Positions 28,355-37,087 of a DNA stretch of 64,000 nucleotides are shown here, in pieces. This DNA comes from Paracoccaceae bacterium. Lineage in GTDB: Bacteria > Pseudomonadota > Alphaproteobacteria > Rhodobacterales > Rhodobacteraceae. The notes under the pieces were generated by a model that saw nothing but the letters and a program-made list of their open reading frames with translations, was not told the DNA's origin and made no database searches. Position numbers and translations under genes: made by a program. Each line of letters begins with the position of its first letter. Within the stretch, counting starts at the first letter, position 1. The stretch spans positions 1 to 64,000 of the forward strand of contig JAUYQR010000001.1 in assembly GCA_030697175.1 (NCBI GenBank). Reading direction: 5' to 3'.

Positions 28355-29134
28355 CTAGCCCGCCAGTTCGGCCCAGACCGGCACATGGTCCGACGGCTTG
28401 TCGCCACCCCTGACCGCCGTGTCGATCCGGCAGTCGATCAGGCGGTCGGCGGCTTGCGGGCTAAGGAGGATATGGTCGATGCGAATGCCGTTGTTGCGTT
28501 CCCACGCGCCAGCCTGATAGTCCCAAAAGGAATAATGCCCCGCTCCAGCAGTGATCGCGCGGAAAGCGTCGGTCAGGCCAAGATTTACGATGCGCTGAAA
28601 TGCGGCGCGGCTTTCGGGCAGGAACAGCGCGTCGGTCACCCACGCCTCGGGCTTTTTGGCATCTTCGGGTTGCGGGATGACGTTGTAGTCACCAAGGCAG
28701 ACGAAGGGGTCTTCGCTGGCCAGAAGGGCGCGAACACGCGCTTCCATCCGCGCCATCCAGGCGAGTTTATAGTCGAACTTCGGCCCCGGGGCGGGGTTGC
28801 CATTCGGCAGGTAGAGCCCGCAGACCCTGATCGGACGCGTTCCTATCACAACCGCCTCGATCCAGCGGGATTGGTCGTCAGTCTCGTCACCCGGCAGGCC
28901 GCGGCGCACGTCGCCCAAGGGCAGCCTTGACAGAATGGCGACCCCATTGAAGCCTTTTTGGCCATGCGTTTCAACGACATACCCCATTGCCTCGAACATC
29001 TCGCGAGGGAAGGCTGCGTCGACAGACTTGATCTCTTGCAGGCAAACCACATCGGGCTGTGCCGCGTTCAGCCAGGCCGGCAGCGCCTCGATCCGCGCCT
29101 TGATGCCATTGATGTTGAACGTGGCGAGTTTCAT
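28355..29134 (-). CDS. xth: exodeoxyribonuclease III
   Basis: This AP endonuclease/3' exonuclease repairs abasic sites. The 259-residue protein shows the family motifs in order: KLATFNINGIKAR, LQEIKS with the metal glutamate, GLYLPNGNP, CLGDYNVIP and the C-terminal SDHVPVWAEL. Length and motifs match XthA-type enzymes. Confidence 0.94.
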   Translation of the reverse strand: MKLATFNINGIKARIEALPAWLNAAQPDVVCLQEIKSVDAAFPREMFEAMGYVVETHGQKGFNGVAILSRLPLGDVRRGLPGDETDDQSRWIEAVVIGTRPIRVCGLYLPNGNPAPGPKFDYKLAWMARMEARVRALLASEDPFVCLGDYNVIPQPEDAKKPEAWVTDALFLPESRAAFQRIVNLGLTDAFRAITAGAGHYSFWDYQAGAWERNNGIRIDHILLSPQAADRLIDCRIDTAVRGGDKPSDHVPVWAELAG

Positions 29135-29181
29135 GCGCGGTCCTCCGTTGGCACTGTTCTAGGCCCGGACCTATGCGGGCT

Positions 29182-29901
29182 TCAAGCGGTCTGCTGCCAG
29201 GGGACGGTCGCGGAGGCCAGCCAAAGCGCGTCGATCCGGTCAAGTTCCGCCGGGTCGAACCGCTCTGCCTCTTCCCAGTAACGGCCGGATGGCACGACAT
29301 AGCCAAGCGCCGTTTCGGCCGCGAGTGCAGCCGCCGCGAAGTCGGGGCAGAATGGCAACGGTCTGGCCTTTGCCACCGACCCTTGCGACGCGCGTGGGAA
29401 GATCAGGCGCGAGGGACCGGCCGACAGGTTCACCATCGCCACGCCCCGCATCGCCGCAATCACCAACAGGCGCGCCGATTTTGCCTCGAGCGAGCGCAGC
29501 GTCACATCCGCGCGCAGCGGGTCGGCGGTACCCTGGCCGTAGAAATGGGTCTTGCCGTGCCTGGGATAGACCATGTCGCAGCCAAAGACGGCGATGACCG
29601 TCGATTGATGCGAAAATAGGGCATAGTAGGCCGCCGTGAATGCCATTGTTCCGCCGGCGTAGACAAACCCGCCAAGTGCGTTCTGCGCCGGCACGAATTC
29701 GGTTTCGGTTACATGATGCTGGCCAGGGCGCAGCGCCGGAATCCGGTCAACCGGGAAGTCGTGCGGGTAGATCAGTTCGTCCCAGTCGGGCCGAATGGCA
29801 TGGGCATTGTTGATTGCAAGCACCCGGTCGAACGGCATGCGCGGCCAGTCGCGCGCCACCGTTGCCATCGGTGCCGATCCAAGAATGAGTGTGACCGGCA
29901 T
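29182..29901 (-). CDS. conserved hypothetical protein, possibly DUF115/glycosyltransferase-like
   Basis: This 239-residue protein starts MPVTLILGSAPMATVARDWPR, which looks like the first strand and loop of a Rossmann-type fold. A later conserved-looking segment, VFGCDMVYPRHGKTHFYG, recalls DUF115 and sialyltransferase-like proteins, which read a similar GxDxxY...THFYG pattern. No other signature is clear. I chose ATG 29901; an in-frame start 18 codons earlier is possible. It is divergent from no close gene and lies 12 bases from the stop side of the Fe-S carrier gene. Confidence 0.55.
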   Translation of the reverse strand: MPVTLILGSAPMATVARDWPRMPFDRVLAINNAHAIRPDWDELIYPHDFPVDRIPALRPGQHHVTETEFVPAQNALGGFVYAGGTMAFTAAYYALFSHQSTVIAVFGCDMVYPRHGKTHFYGQGTADPLRADVTLRSLEAKSARLLVIAAMRGVAMVNLSAGPSRLIFPRASQGSVAKARPLPFCPDFAAAALAAETALGYVVPSGRYWEEAERFDPAELDRIDALWLASATVPWQQTA

Positions 29902-29967
29902 CCCATGTCTCCCGATTGCCTGGGCGAGAGATAGACCGGCCGCGCGCGAGGTCACGCAGAAATGCGG

Positions 29968-30300
29968 TCAGATCGAGAAACTTGTCCCACAGCCGCAGCT
30001 TGAGGTGGCGTTCGGGTTTTGCACCACAAAGCGCGCGCCGATCAGTTCTTCGGTGAAATCAATCACCGCGTTTGACAGGAACGGCAGCGACACCTGATCC
30101 ACCAGAACCCGCTGCCCATCCTTTTCAAGGACGAGATCATCGGCAGCAGCCTCGTCCAGCTTGATGTCATACTGAAACCCCGAACAACCGCCGCCATCGA
30201 CGGCAACGCGCAAGGCGCGCGCATCGCCGGTGAGTTCGGCGATTTCGGCAAGGCGGGCAAAGGCGCGGTCGGTCACGCGCGGAGGGAGTGTGAGTTCCAT
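29968..30300 (-). CDS. erpA: A-type iron-sulfur carrier (ErpA/IscA)
   Basis: The 110-residue protein delivers Fe-S clusters to apo-proteins. It has the three expected cysteines: one in GGGCSGFQYD and the pair in the C-terminal SSCGCGTSFSI. It also has the QVSLPFLSNAVIDF and LIGARFVVQNPNA segments of the HesB/IscA family. The ErpA label is based on the short form with a C-terminal CGC; IscA or SufA cannot be excluded. A 72-base spacer separates it from the divergent dGTPase gene. Confidence 0.88.
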   Translation of the reverse strand: MELTLPPRVTDRAFARLAEIAELTGDARALRVAVDGGGCSGFQYDIKLDEAAADDLVLEKDGQRVLVDQVSLPFLSNAVIDFTEELIGARFVVQNPNATSSCGCGTSFSI

Positions 30301-30372
30301 GGCTGTTCCCGTATCCTTCCGGTTCTTCGCAGAATATAGGTCACCAGACTGCGCCCCACAAGCGAGGCCGCG

Positions 30373-31536
30373 ATGCTTGAACCTTTCGCCTGCCAGCCTG
30401 ACGCTTCTCGCGGGCGGCGCTGGCCGGAACACCTGTCGTCCTTCCGCTCGCCTTACCAGCGGGACCGGGACCGGATCATCCATTCCAGCGCATTCCGGCG
30501 GTTGAAGCACAAGACGCAGGTGTTTGTGGAACACGAGGGCGACTATTACCGCACGCGCCTGACCCACACGATCGAGGTGGCGCAAGTGGCGCGCACGGTG
30601 GCGGGAGTTCTGGGGCTGAACACCGATCTGGCTGAGGCCGTGGCGCTGGCGCATGACCTTGGCCATACGCCCTTCGGGCATACTGGCGAGGATGCGATGG
30701 AGCGGCTGATGGCGCCCTTTGGCGGGTTCGACCACAACGCGCAGGCCTTGCGCATCGTGACGCGGCTGGAACGGCATTATGCCGATTTCGACGGGTTGAA
30801 CCTGACGTGGGAAACGCTTGAGGGCATTGCGAAACACAATGGCCCGGTGACAGGGCCAAACGCCGACAAGAAGCACGAGGGGCCGCTGCCCTATGCGCTG
30901 GCCGAGGTCAACGCGGAGTGGGATCTGGAACTGTCCACCCACGCCTCGGCCGAGGCGCAGGTTGCGGCGATTGCCGACGATGTGGCCTACAGCCACCATG
31001 ATCTGCATGACGGCCTGCGGTCGGGGCTGTTCAGCGAGGCGGACCTGATGGAGTTGCCGGTGACCGGCCCGGCCTTTGCCGAGGTGGACCGGCTTTACCC
31101 CGGGCTGGACAGGATGCGCCGCCGACACGAGGCATTGCGGCGGGTGTTTGGCCGGATGGTGGAGGATGTGATCGCGGTGGCGCAGAACCGCCTGACTGCG
31201 GCTCAGCCGAAATCGGTGGATGACATCCGGCACATGGGCACCACGATCATCCGCTTTTCCAAGCCACTGTTTCAGGAGTTGAAGGTGATCCGGTCGTTCC
31301 TGTTCACCCGGATGTACCGTGCGCCGTCGGTGATGCTGGAACGCGCGCGGGTGACCGAAGTGATCGACACGCTGTTTCCGCTGTTCTTGCGCGACCCGTC
31401 GCTGTTGCCAACGGAATGGCAGGCGGACATCGCCGCGGCGAAGGGCGATGTGGAGCTGGCCCGGATCGTGGCGGACTATGTCTCGGGCATGACCGACCGC
31501 TTTGCCTTGCAGGAATATCAGCGGCTTGCGGGGTAG
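30373..31536 (+). CDS. dgt: deoxyguanosinetriphosphate triphosphohydrolase-like protein
   Basis: This HD-domain enzyme splits dGTP or other dNTPs into deoxynucleoside and triphosphate. The 387-residue protein has SAFRRLKHKTQVFVEHEGDYYRTRLTHTIEV with the first histidine. It then has the HD pair in ALAHDLGHTPFGHTGE and the distal YSHHDLHDG. The length matches the short, dGTPase-like class found in alphaproteobacteria. It is divergent from erpA. Confidence 0.92.
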   Translation: MLEPFACQPDASRGRRWPEHLSSFRSPYQRDRDRIIHSSAFRRLKHKTQVFVEHEGDYYRTRLTHTIEVAQVARTVAGVLGLNTDLAEAVALAHDLGHTPFGHTGEDAMERLMAPFGGFDHNAQALRIVTRLERHYADFDGLNLTWETLEGIAKHNGPVTGPNADKKHEGPLPYALAEVNAEWDLELSTHASAEAQVAAIADDVAYSHHDLHDGLRSGLFSEADLMELPVTGPAFAEVDRLYPGLDRMRRRHEALRRVFGRMVEDVIAVAQNRLTAAQPKSVDDIRHMGTTIIRFSKPLFQELKVIRSFLFTRMYRAPSVMLERARVTEVIDTLFPLFLRDPSLLPTEWQADIAAAKGDVELARIVADYVSGMTDRFALQEYQRLAG

Positions 31537-31548
31537 GGCGCGGCTGCG

Positions 31549-32013
31549 TCAGGCCTTGGTGCGTGCGGCCATCACCCAGATCGCGGCCAGCGCCAGCGAC
31601 AGGATCACGTTCCAGCCGGCCATCGAGATGCCGGCCAGCGCCCAGGCGATTTCATCGCAGCGCACTGGCGCGGCGACCACGACATCGGGGTTCAGCAGGT
31701 CCGCCGTGGATATCCCTTCGATCGAGCCTGCGGTGCAGGAGGCAAGCCCGTCCCACCATTTCTGTTCGACGCCGACGTGGAACGCGCCGATCGCGGCGGA
31801 TGCAAGAGCTGCCAGTGCCCCGGCCCAGGCCAAAACCCGCCAGCCAAGCGCCAGCATCAGGACGCCGATCAGGACTGCCGCCGCGTGGGGCCAGCGTTGC
31901 CAGAGGCAAAGCTGGCACGGGGCCAGGCCGCCAATGTATTGGAAGGCGAACGCTCCGGCCAGCATTGCCGCCGATCCGGCGGCGGCCAGCAGGGACAGTT
32001 GGGCGCGTGTCAT
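31549..32013 (-). CDS. dsbB: disulfide bond formation protein DsbB
   Basis: DsbB reoxidises DsbA and passes electrons to quinone in the inner membrane. The 154-residue protein has four membrane helices. The first periplasmic loop holds the CQLC pair (LAPCQLCLWQRWPH) and the second loop holds the other pair (LASCTAG ... VRCDEIAW). It ends 12 bases from the convergent dGTPase gene. Confidence 0.9.
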   Translation of the reverse strand: MTRAQLSLLAAAGSAAMLAGAFAFQYIGGLAPCQLCLWQRWPHAAAVLIGVLMLALGWRVLAWAGALAALASAAIGAFHVGVEQKWWDGLASCTAGSIEGISTADLLNPDVVVAAPVRCDEIAWALAGISMAGWNVILSLALAAIWVMAARTKA

Positions 32014-32260
32014 GGACGTCTCCGCTGCAGAACTGGCGCGACCATAGGGGCCCTGGCGGGAAGTGGGAAGTCACGCATTGCTGAAAGAAGCGTTTGAAAG
32101 GGCTTTCTGGTGCGGAACGAAGCCGATAGACTTTGCGTTAGACGTGCAGGGAATGGTCCTGTCTTTTTCGCATTTCTTGCGATTTTCGGTTAACATATGG
32201 CGGCATGCCTGCGAGGTCAGATGACGACCGGCAAGCCGCAACATCGGTGAAGGGTCAGGC

Positions 32261-33100
32261 ATGGAATGGAAGGGCCGTCGCGGCAGCAACAACATCGAGG
32301 ACCGGCGCCGCATGAGCGGTGGCCGCGTCGGCGGGGTCGGCGTGCTGGCCATCGTCATCATCGGCTATTTCCTTGGCGTCGACCTGACGCCCTTGTTGAA
32401 TGATCCCGGCGCCACCGGGCAGGGTGGCGCTACGGTGGAGCTGACCGCGGAAGATCAGGCTGCAGGCGAGTTCGTTTCAGTGACCCTTGCCGATACCGAA
32501 GAGGTGTGGACCAAGGTCTTTCAAGAACAACTGGGGCGCGCCTATCGGCCTGCCACGCTGGTGTTGTTCAAGCAGGGCACCCAGTCGGCCTGCGGCGGTG
32601 CGTCCGAAGCGACCGGGCCGTTCTACTGCCCGTCGGACCGCAAGATCTATCTGGACACGAGTTTCTTCGTGACGCTGGAACGCAGGCTTGGTGCGAAGGG
32701 TGACTTTGCGGCTGCCTATGTGGTGGCGCACGAGATCGGTCACCATGTTCAGAACGAGCTTGGTATCCTTGGCCAGGCCAACGAGGTGCGCCAACAGGTC
32801 AGCGAAGCGGAAAGCAACGAAATCTCGGTTCGGGTCGAACTGCAGGCGGATTGCCTGTCTGGAATCTGGGCGCGCGAGGCGCAGCAATCGCTTGGCACCA
32901 TCGAACGCGGCGATCTGGAAGAGGCGGTGAACGCCGCCCGCCAGATCGGGGACGACACGTTGCAAGCCAACGCAGGCCAACGCCCGATGCCGCATACCTT
33001 TACGCATGGCACGTCGGAACAGCGGTCGCGCTGGTTCGTGACCGGGTATCAGTCGGGGCAACTGGAAGACTGCGACACGTTCCAGACCAACACGCTCTGA
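32261..33100 (+). CDS. YpfJ-type neutral zinc metallopeptidase
   Basis: This 279-residue protein has one N-terminal membrane helix (GVLAIVIIGYFLGV) after a basic RRRMSGG patch. The periplasmic domain carries HEIGHHVQNELG, the zinc-binding gluzincin motif, followed by the acidic ligand region (VELQADCLSGIWA). The family (zinc_metallopeptidase/YpfJ) is poorly characterised. The length and motifs are standard. The preceding 250 bases hold no gene. Confidence 0.92.
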   Translation: MEWKGRRGSNNIEDRRRMSGGRVGGVGVLAIVIIGYFLGVDLTPLLNDPGATGQGGATVELTAEDQAAGEFVSVTLADTEEVWTKVFQEQLGRAYRPATLVLFKQGTQSACGGASEATGPFYCPSDRKIYLDTSFFVTLERRLGAKGDFAAAYVVAHEIGHHVQNELGILGQANEVRQQVSEAESNEISVRVELQADCLSGIWAREAQQSLGTIERGDLEEAVNAARQIGDDTLQANAGQRPMPHTFTHGTSEQRSRWFVTGYQSGQLEDCDTFQTNTL

Positions 33101-33143
33101 CTTGATTGACGGCGGCTGTACTGCCGTTTAAACCACGCGTCGT

Positions 33144-33227
33144 GCCCGAGTGGTGGAATGGTAGACGCAGGGGATTCAAAATCCTCCGCCGCAAGGCTTG
33201 CGAGTTCGAGTCTCGCCTCGGGCACCA
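33144..33227 (+). tRNA. tRNA-Leu (CAA)
   Basis: The acceptor arms GCCCGAG and CTCGGGC pair perfectly, and the 3' CCA is encoded. The anticodon loop TTCAAAA carries CAA at 33177-33179, so it reads UUG leucine codons. A long variable arm (GCCGCAAGGCTTGCG) fits a class II tRNA. The T arm has GTTCGAG. Confidence 0.95.
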
Positions 33228-33308
33228 CCTATCCAATGTGAGGTGAGCAGCAGACCGGTTGGTCTGATTGCAACGCTGTGAAGACACGGCGGCGGGAAAA
33301 GCCGCGCG

Positions 33309-33778
33309 GTGGGCCTATCCGGGACTGATCAGCCGACGGAGATCATCCCGAAGACACTGATGTTCAGCCCGGCCAACCAGAACAGCACCGCGGCATCGTG
33401 CGGCCTGATGCCGCTGCCGCAGCTTGCGGGCGATGCGGCGAGGATCTGTCCCTGCTTTACACCCGGCACCCAGATCGCGGCCCAGCATGGCGAGATTGCG
33501 GTCGAAAGGTTGCTGGTCGGCGACCGTGTGGTCACCCGCGACAACAGGTTGCAGGAGGTTCGGTGGATCGGCAAGGCGTGCATGTCATGATCGTGTCGAA
33601 CGGCGCCTGGACGCAAAGCCTCGAGCCGAACGATCACAGTCGGAAGGCCGTTGGCAACGCCCAGCGGCTGGAGATATTCGAGCTTTTCTCCGCGCTGACG
33701 GCCGATAGTGGCAGCAAGCCGGTTCGCCCGCCGCGGCGCATTCTTACGCAAAAGGATGCTGAAGGCCTTGCGGAATGA
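33309..33778 (+). pseudogene. Hint-domain protein remnant
   Basis: The first frame carries the start of a Hedgehog/intein (Hint) domain: CFTPGTQIAAQHGEIAVERLL, GDRVVTRDNRLQEVRWIG. After a stop near 33590, a second frame carries the equivalent of the domain's end (VMIVSNGAWTQSLEP..., EIFELFSAL, then the tail). The piece between them, about 90 residues in the intact paralogue at 33996, is deleted. The remnant lies between tRNA-Leu and the intact RTX/Hint gene and probably arose by duplication of it or a relative. The 217 bases to the next gene show nothing else. Confidence 0.8.
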
Positions 33779-33995
33779 GGCTTTTCAGCACGGTTGGCCG
33801 CACATAAAGGCGCGCGACGCTTGCCAGACGCGCAGTTTCTCACATACTCAGTGTCAGGATGGCTGCGTGTGTCTGCACCGCGAAGTTTGTGTGGAAAGTT
33901 TTATCGGCGTGCAAGGTTCTGGTCACCATCGGGCCGCAAGATTGCGCGTGTTGTAGTGCAGGTGGTTGCACGCGAATGATGGGGTCGGGTCAGGC

Positions 33996-36449
33996 ATGGT
34001 AACACTTAGTGGCGGCAGCGGCGACGACTCGATCAACGGTGACCCAATTGGCCCGGATTCACTGAGCGGCCTGGACGGCAACGATACCCTGGTCGGACTT
34101 GGCGGGAACGATACCCTTGTCGGCGGCAATGGTAATGATCTTCTGGATGGCGGTGCAGGCGTAGACAGCCTGCTGGGTGGCGCGGGTAACGATACGCTGA
34201 TCGGCGGCGCCGGCGGTGACCGTCTGGATGGTGGGGGCGACAACGACACCGCCAGCTATGCCGCCGCAACCGGCAGCGTGGTGGTCAACCTTCAGACGAG
34301 TGTCGGCGGGGGCACGAGCGACTCGGCCGGCGATACGCTGGTCGGGATCGAAAACGTCATCGGCTCCAATAACGCGGATACCCTGACGGGGGACGCAAGC
34401 GACAACATTCTGTCGGGTGGCGGCGGCGTTGACTCGCTGGTTGGCGGCGATGGCAATGACACACTCATTGGCGGGGCTGGTGGCGACCGGCTGGTTGGGG
34501 GCAACGGCACCGATACGGCGAGTTATGAGGGCGGCGGGGCTGTTTCGGCAAACCTTGCGTCAGGTGGCGTCAGCGGCGATGCGGCCGGAGACTCCTATAC
34601 CACGATCGAGAACCTCACCGGCTCCGGTTTCAACGACTCGCTTGTGGGGGACAACACTCCGAACGCCCTGACAGGCGGGGCTGGTAACGACACGCTGAGC
34701 GGAGCAGGCGGAAACGACACCCTGATCGGGGGTGAGGGGGCAGACTCGCTGATCGGGGGAGGTGGCACCGACACTGCCGACTATTCGTCGTCTGCCGGCC
34801 TTGTCGGGATTGCCGTCACCGTTGGTGGCGGTGCGGGCGTCGGTGGCGATGCGCAGGGTGATATCGTTTCGGCAGATATCGAAGTTGTCATCGGGTCCAA
34901 TCAGGCGGATTCGATCACGGGCGACGGGTCTGCCGAAACGCTGAGTGGCGGTGACGGGAACGACACGCTTGTCGGCGCTGGCGGCAACGACCTGCTGATT
35001 GGGGGCGCTGGAAGTGACACCGCCGATTACAGCACCACGACGACATCGGGGATCACCGCCAGCCTTGTGACAAACTCGGTCAGCGGCGGAAGCAGCGGCA
35101 GTGACACCCTTTCCGGCATCGAAAACATCACCGGCAGCAGTTTTGGCGACTTGATCACCGGCGATGCCGGAAGCGGGGTGTTCTCGGGCCTTGGCGGCAA
35201 CGACACCATCTATTTCGGGTCGGGCGACGACACCGTTCTGGGCGGCGACGGCAATGACCGGATCGACGATTTCGATGCGGTAAACAATATCTCCGGCGTC
35301 AACCTTCTGGATGGCGGTGCCGGTGATGACACCATCTGGGGCGGTCTGGGCAACGACACGATCCTGGGCGGTGATGGTGCCGACAACCTGTCGGGCGAAG
35401 GCGACAACGACAACATTCAGGGCGGTGCGGGCAACGATCTGCTCTTTGGCGGCGAGGGTGGCGATACGCTTCTGGGCGGTGCCGACAACGACCAGTTGTT
35501 CGGCGATGCAGGCAATGACAGCCTCGATGGTGGGTCAGGCGTGGACATCGTCACCGGCGGCGCCGGCGACGACACGTTGCGCGGCGGGGCCGGAGCCGAC
35601 AGCATTTCTGGCGGGGATGGCAACGACAGGATCATCATCGGTGCCGGTGATGCCGACAACGGCGCAACGGTCGAAACGGTAAGCGGCGGCGGTGCGGGCA
35701 TCGGCGCGCCAAACGATTTCGACGTGCTCGACCTGCAGGCCTATGGCTGGAGCAGGGTCGATATCGTCTATTCGACGGCCGAATCCGGCACGATCACCTT
35801 CTACGCGCCGAACGGGACGACGGTTGTCGGCGTGATGACCTTCACCGAGATCGAAAGCATCATTCCGTGTTTCACCGCCGGAACGCTGATCGAGACCGAG
35901 CAGGGCCCGGTGGCGGTCGAGCGTTTGCAGCCCGGTGATCTGGTGCTGACGCGCGACAATGGCATGCAGCAGGTTCGCTGGGTAGGGCAGCGTCGTCTGT
36001 CGGCTGCCGAGTTGCTGGCGCAACCCGACCTCAGGCCAGTGAAGATCACGGCGCAGGCCCTGGCTGGGGACGGCCCGCTACGCGACATGCTGTTGTCGCC
36101 GCAACACCGGGTGCTTGTGTCCTCGGCGCGGGCGGAACTGTTGTTCGGTCACGCCGAGGTGCTGGTCGCCGCCCGGCATCTGGTCGGCCAAGCAGGCGTG
36201 AGCCAAGTGTTGCCAGCCGCCGGGGTGACCTATGTGCATGTGCTGTTTGATCGGCACGAGATCATCCTGTCCGACGGTCTGTGGACCGAAAGTTTCCAGC
36301 CTGCGCGCCGCATGGTGGCAGAGATGGATCGTGCGGTTCGCGACGAAGTGTTGACGATCTTTCCAGCACTTGCCGTCGGCGAGCGGGCGTTCGAAGCGTC
36401 GCGGCCGACGTTGAAAACGCACGAGGTGCGGGTGCTTCTATCGGCCTGA
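33996..36449 (+). CDS. secreted RTX calcium-binding protein with C-terminal Hint domain
   Basis: The 817-residue protein begins directly with RTX nonapeptides. Dozens of GGxGxDxLxG units (for example GGNGNDLLDGGAG, GGAGNDTLIGGAG) run from residue ~5 to ~560 and should fold into calcium-stabilised beta-rolls outside the cell. From C625 (IPCFTAGTLIETEQG) to about 770 there is a Hint_2 autoprocessing domain with VERLQPGDLVLTRDNG, the LSPQHRVLV histidine block and HEIILSDGLWTESF. There is no Sec signal, so type I secretion is expected, but no transporter genes lie nearby. I chose ATG 33996 over a TTG 10 codons earlier. Its stop overlaps the next gene by 12 bases. Confidence 0.88.
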   Translation: MVTLSGGSGDDSINGDPIGPDSLSGLDGNDTLVGLGGNDTLVGGNGNDLLDGGAGVDSLLGGAGNDTLIGGAGGDRLDGGGDNDTASYAAATGSVVVNLQTSVGGGTSDSAGDTLVGIENVIGSNNADTLTGDASDNILSGGGGVDSLVGGDGNDTLIGGAGGDRLVGGNGTDTASYEGGGAVSANLASGGVSGDAAGDSYTTIENLTGSGFNDSLVGDNTPNALTGGAGNDTLSGAGGNDTLIGGEGADSLIGGGGTDTADYSSSAGLVGIAVTVGGGAGVGGDAQGDIVSADIEVVIGSNQADSITGDGSAETLSGGDGNDTLVGAGGNDLLIGGAGSDTADYSTTTTSGITASLVTNSVSGGSSGSDTLSGIENITGSSFGDLITGDAGSGVFSGLGGNDTIYFGSGDDTVLGGDGNDRIDDFDAVNNISGVNLLDGGAGDDTIWGGLGNDTILGGDGADNLSGEGDNDNIQGGAGNDLLFGGEGGDTLLGGADNDQLFGDAGNDSLDGGSGVDIVTGGAGDDTLRGGAGADSISGGDGNDRIIIGAGDADNGATVETVSGGGAGIGAPNDFDVLDLQAYGWSRVDIVYSTAESGTITFYAPNGTTVVGVMTFTEIESIIPCFTAGTLIETEQGPVAVERLQPGDLVLTRDNGMQQVRWVGQRRLSAAELLAQPDLRPVKITAQALAGDGPLRDMLLSPQHRVLVSSARAELLFGHAEVLVAARHLVGQAGVSQVLPAAGVTYVHVLFDRHEIILSDGLWTESFQPARRMVAEMDRAVRDEVLTIFPALAVGERAFEASRPTLKTHEVRVLLSA

Positions 36450-37049
36450 CGCACGGTAGGCCGCCCAGGCTTCGGGTGTGTCAAGGTCAAGCGTCGCCAT
36501 GTCGCCCGGAAGCGGCGTGAGGCGGACCCGCGCCTGATGCTGGCGCAGCACGGCGCGACCGCCTTCGTCGCCGTCAAGCGCCGCGAGGGCTGGCCACAGG
36601 TCCTTGGGAAAGATCGCAGGATGACCGGGCTGGCCCGAGGCATCGGTGGCGCGGTGGACCAGCGTCGGCGCTGACAGGAATGCGACAACCATCAGGGTCA
36701 GCGCGGCCGGGGTAAGGCCGGGCATATCGGCCGGCAGGACCATGAGCCCGTCGGTTGCGGCGGCGGAGCGGAGGGTGGCGGTGTGCACCGCGCGCATCAG
36801 GCTGCGCGACATGCCGCGTTCGGCATCCTGCACCGAAATCACCAAGACACTCAGGCCGTCCAGCGCCGCGCGACGGCGGGTATCATTGGCCGGCAGCATG
36901 ACGTAGACCGGTTGGCCGGTGGCGACTGCCGCTTCGGCGACACGCCGGATCAGCGGCATTCCGGCGATGGGTTCCAACAGCTTGTCACGCCCCCGCATCC
37001 GCGACGAGGCGCCCGCCGCAAGGATGGCGATGTGAACGGTTGGCTGCAT
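36438..37049 (-). CDS. MocA-like molybdenum cofactor nucleotidyltransferase
   Basis: The 203-residue protein has the MobA/MocA nucleotidyltransferase fold. It starts with the loop AILAAGASSRMRGRDKLL, followed by LMVLPADMPGLTPAAL with the metal aspartate and the GQPGHPAIFPKDLW motif. It would attach CMP (or another nucleotide) to molybdopterin for a xanthine-oxidase-type enzyme. None is encoded in this window. It follows the flavoprotein gene on the minus strand at 38 bases. ATG 37049 is chosen. Confidence 0.85.
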   Translation of the reverse strand: MQPTVHIAILAAGASSRMRGRDKLLEPIAGMPLIRRVAEAAVATGQPVYVMLPANDTRRRAALDGLSVLVISVQDAERGMSRSLMRAVHTATLRSAAATDGLMVLPADMPGLTPAALTLMVVAFLSAPTLVHRATDASGQPGHPAIFPKDLWPALAALDGDEGGRAVLRQHQARVRLTPLPGDMATLDLDTPEAWAAYRASGR

Positions 37050-37087
37050 GGGGCCGAAGGTCTCGCTCCGGCCCCGCGCTGTCAAGC

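Noticed and set aside
34050-35700. Dense short repeats resembling a tandem array or CRISPR
   Set aside because: The repeats are in-frame RTX nonapeptide codons (GGxGxDxLx) inside one open reading frame, without identical direct repeats or unique spacers.
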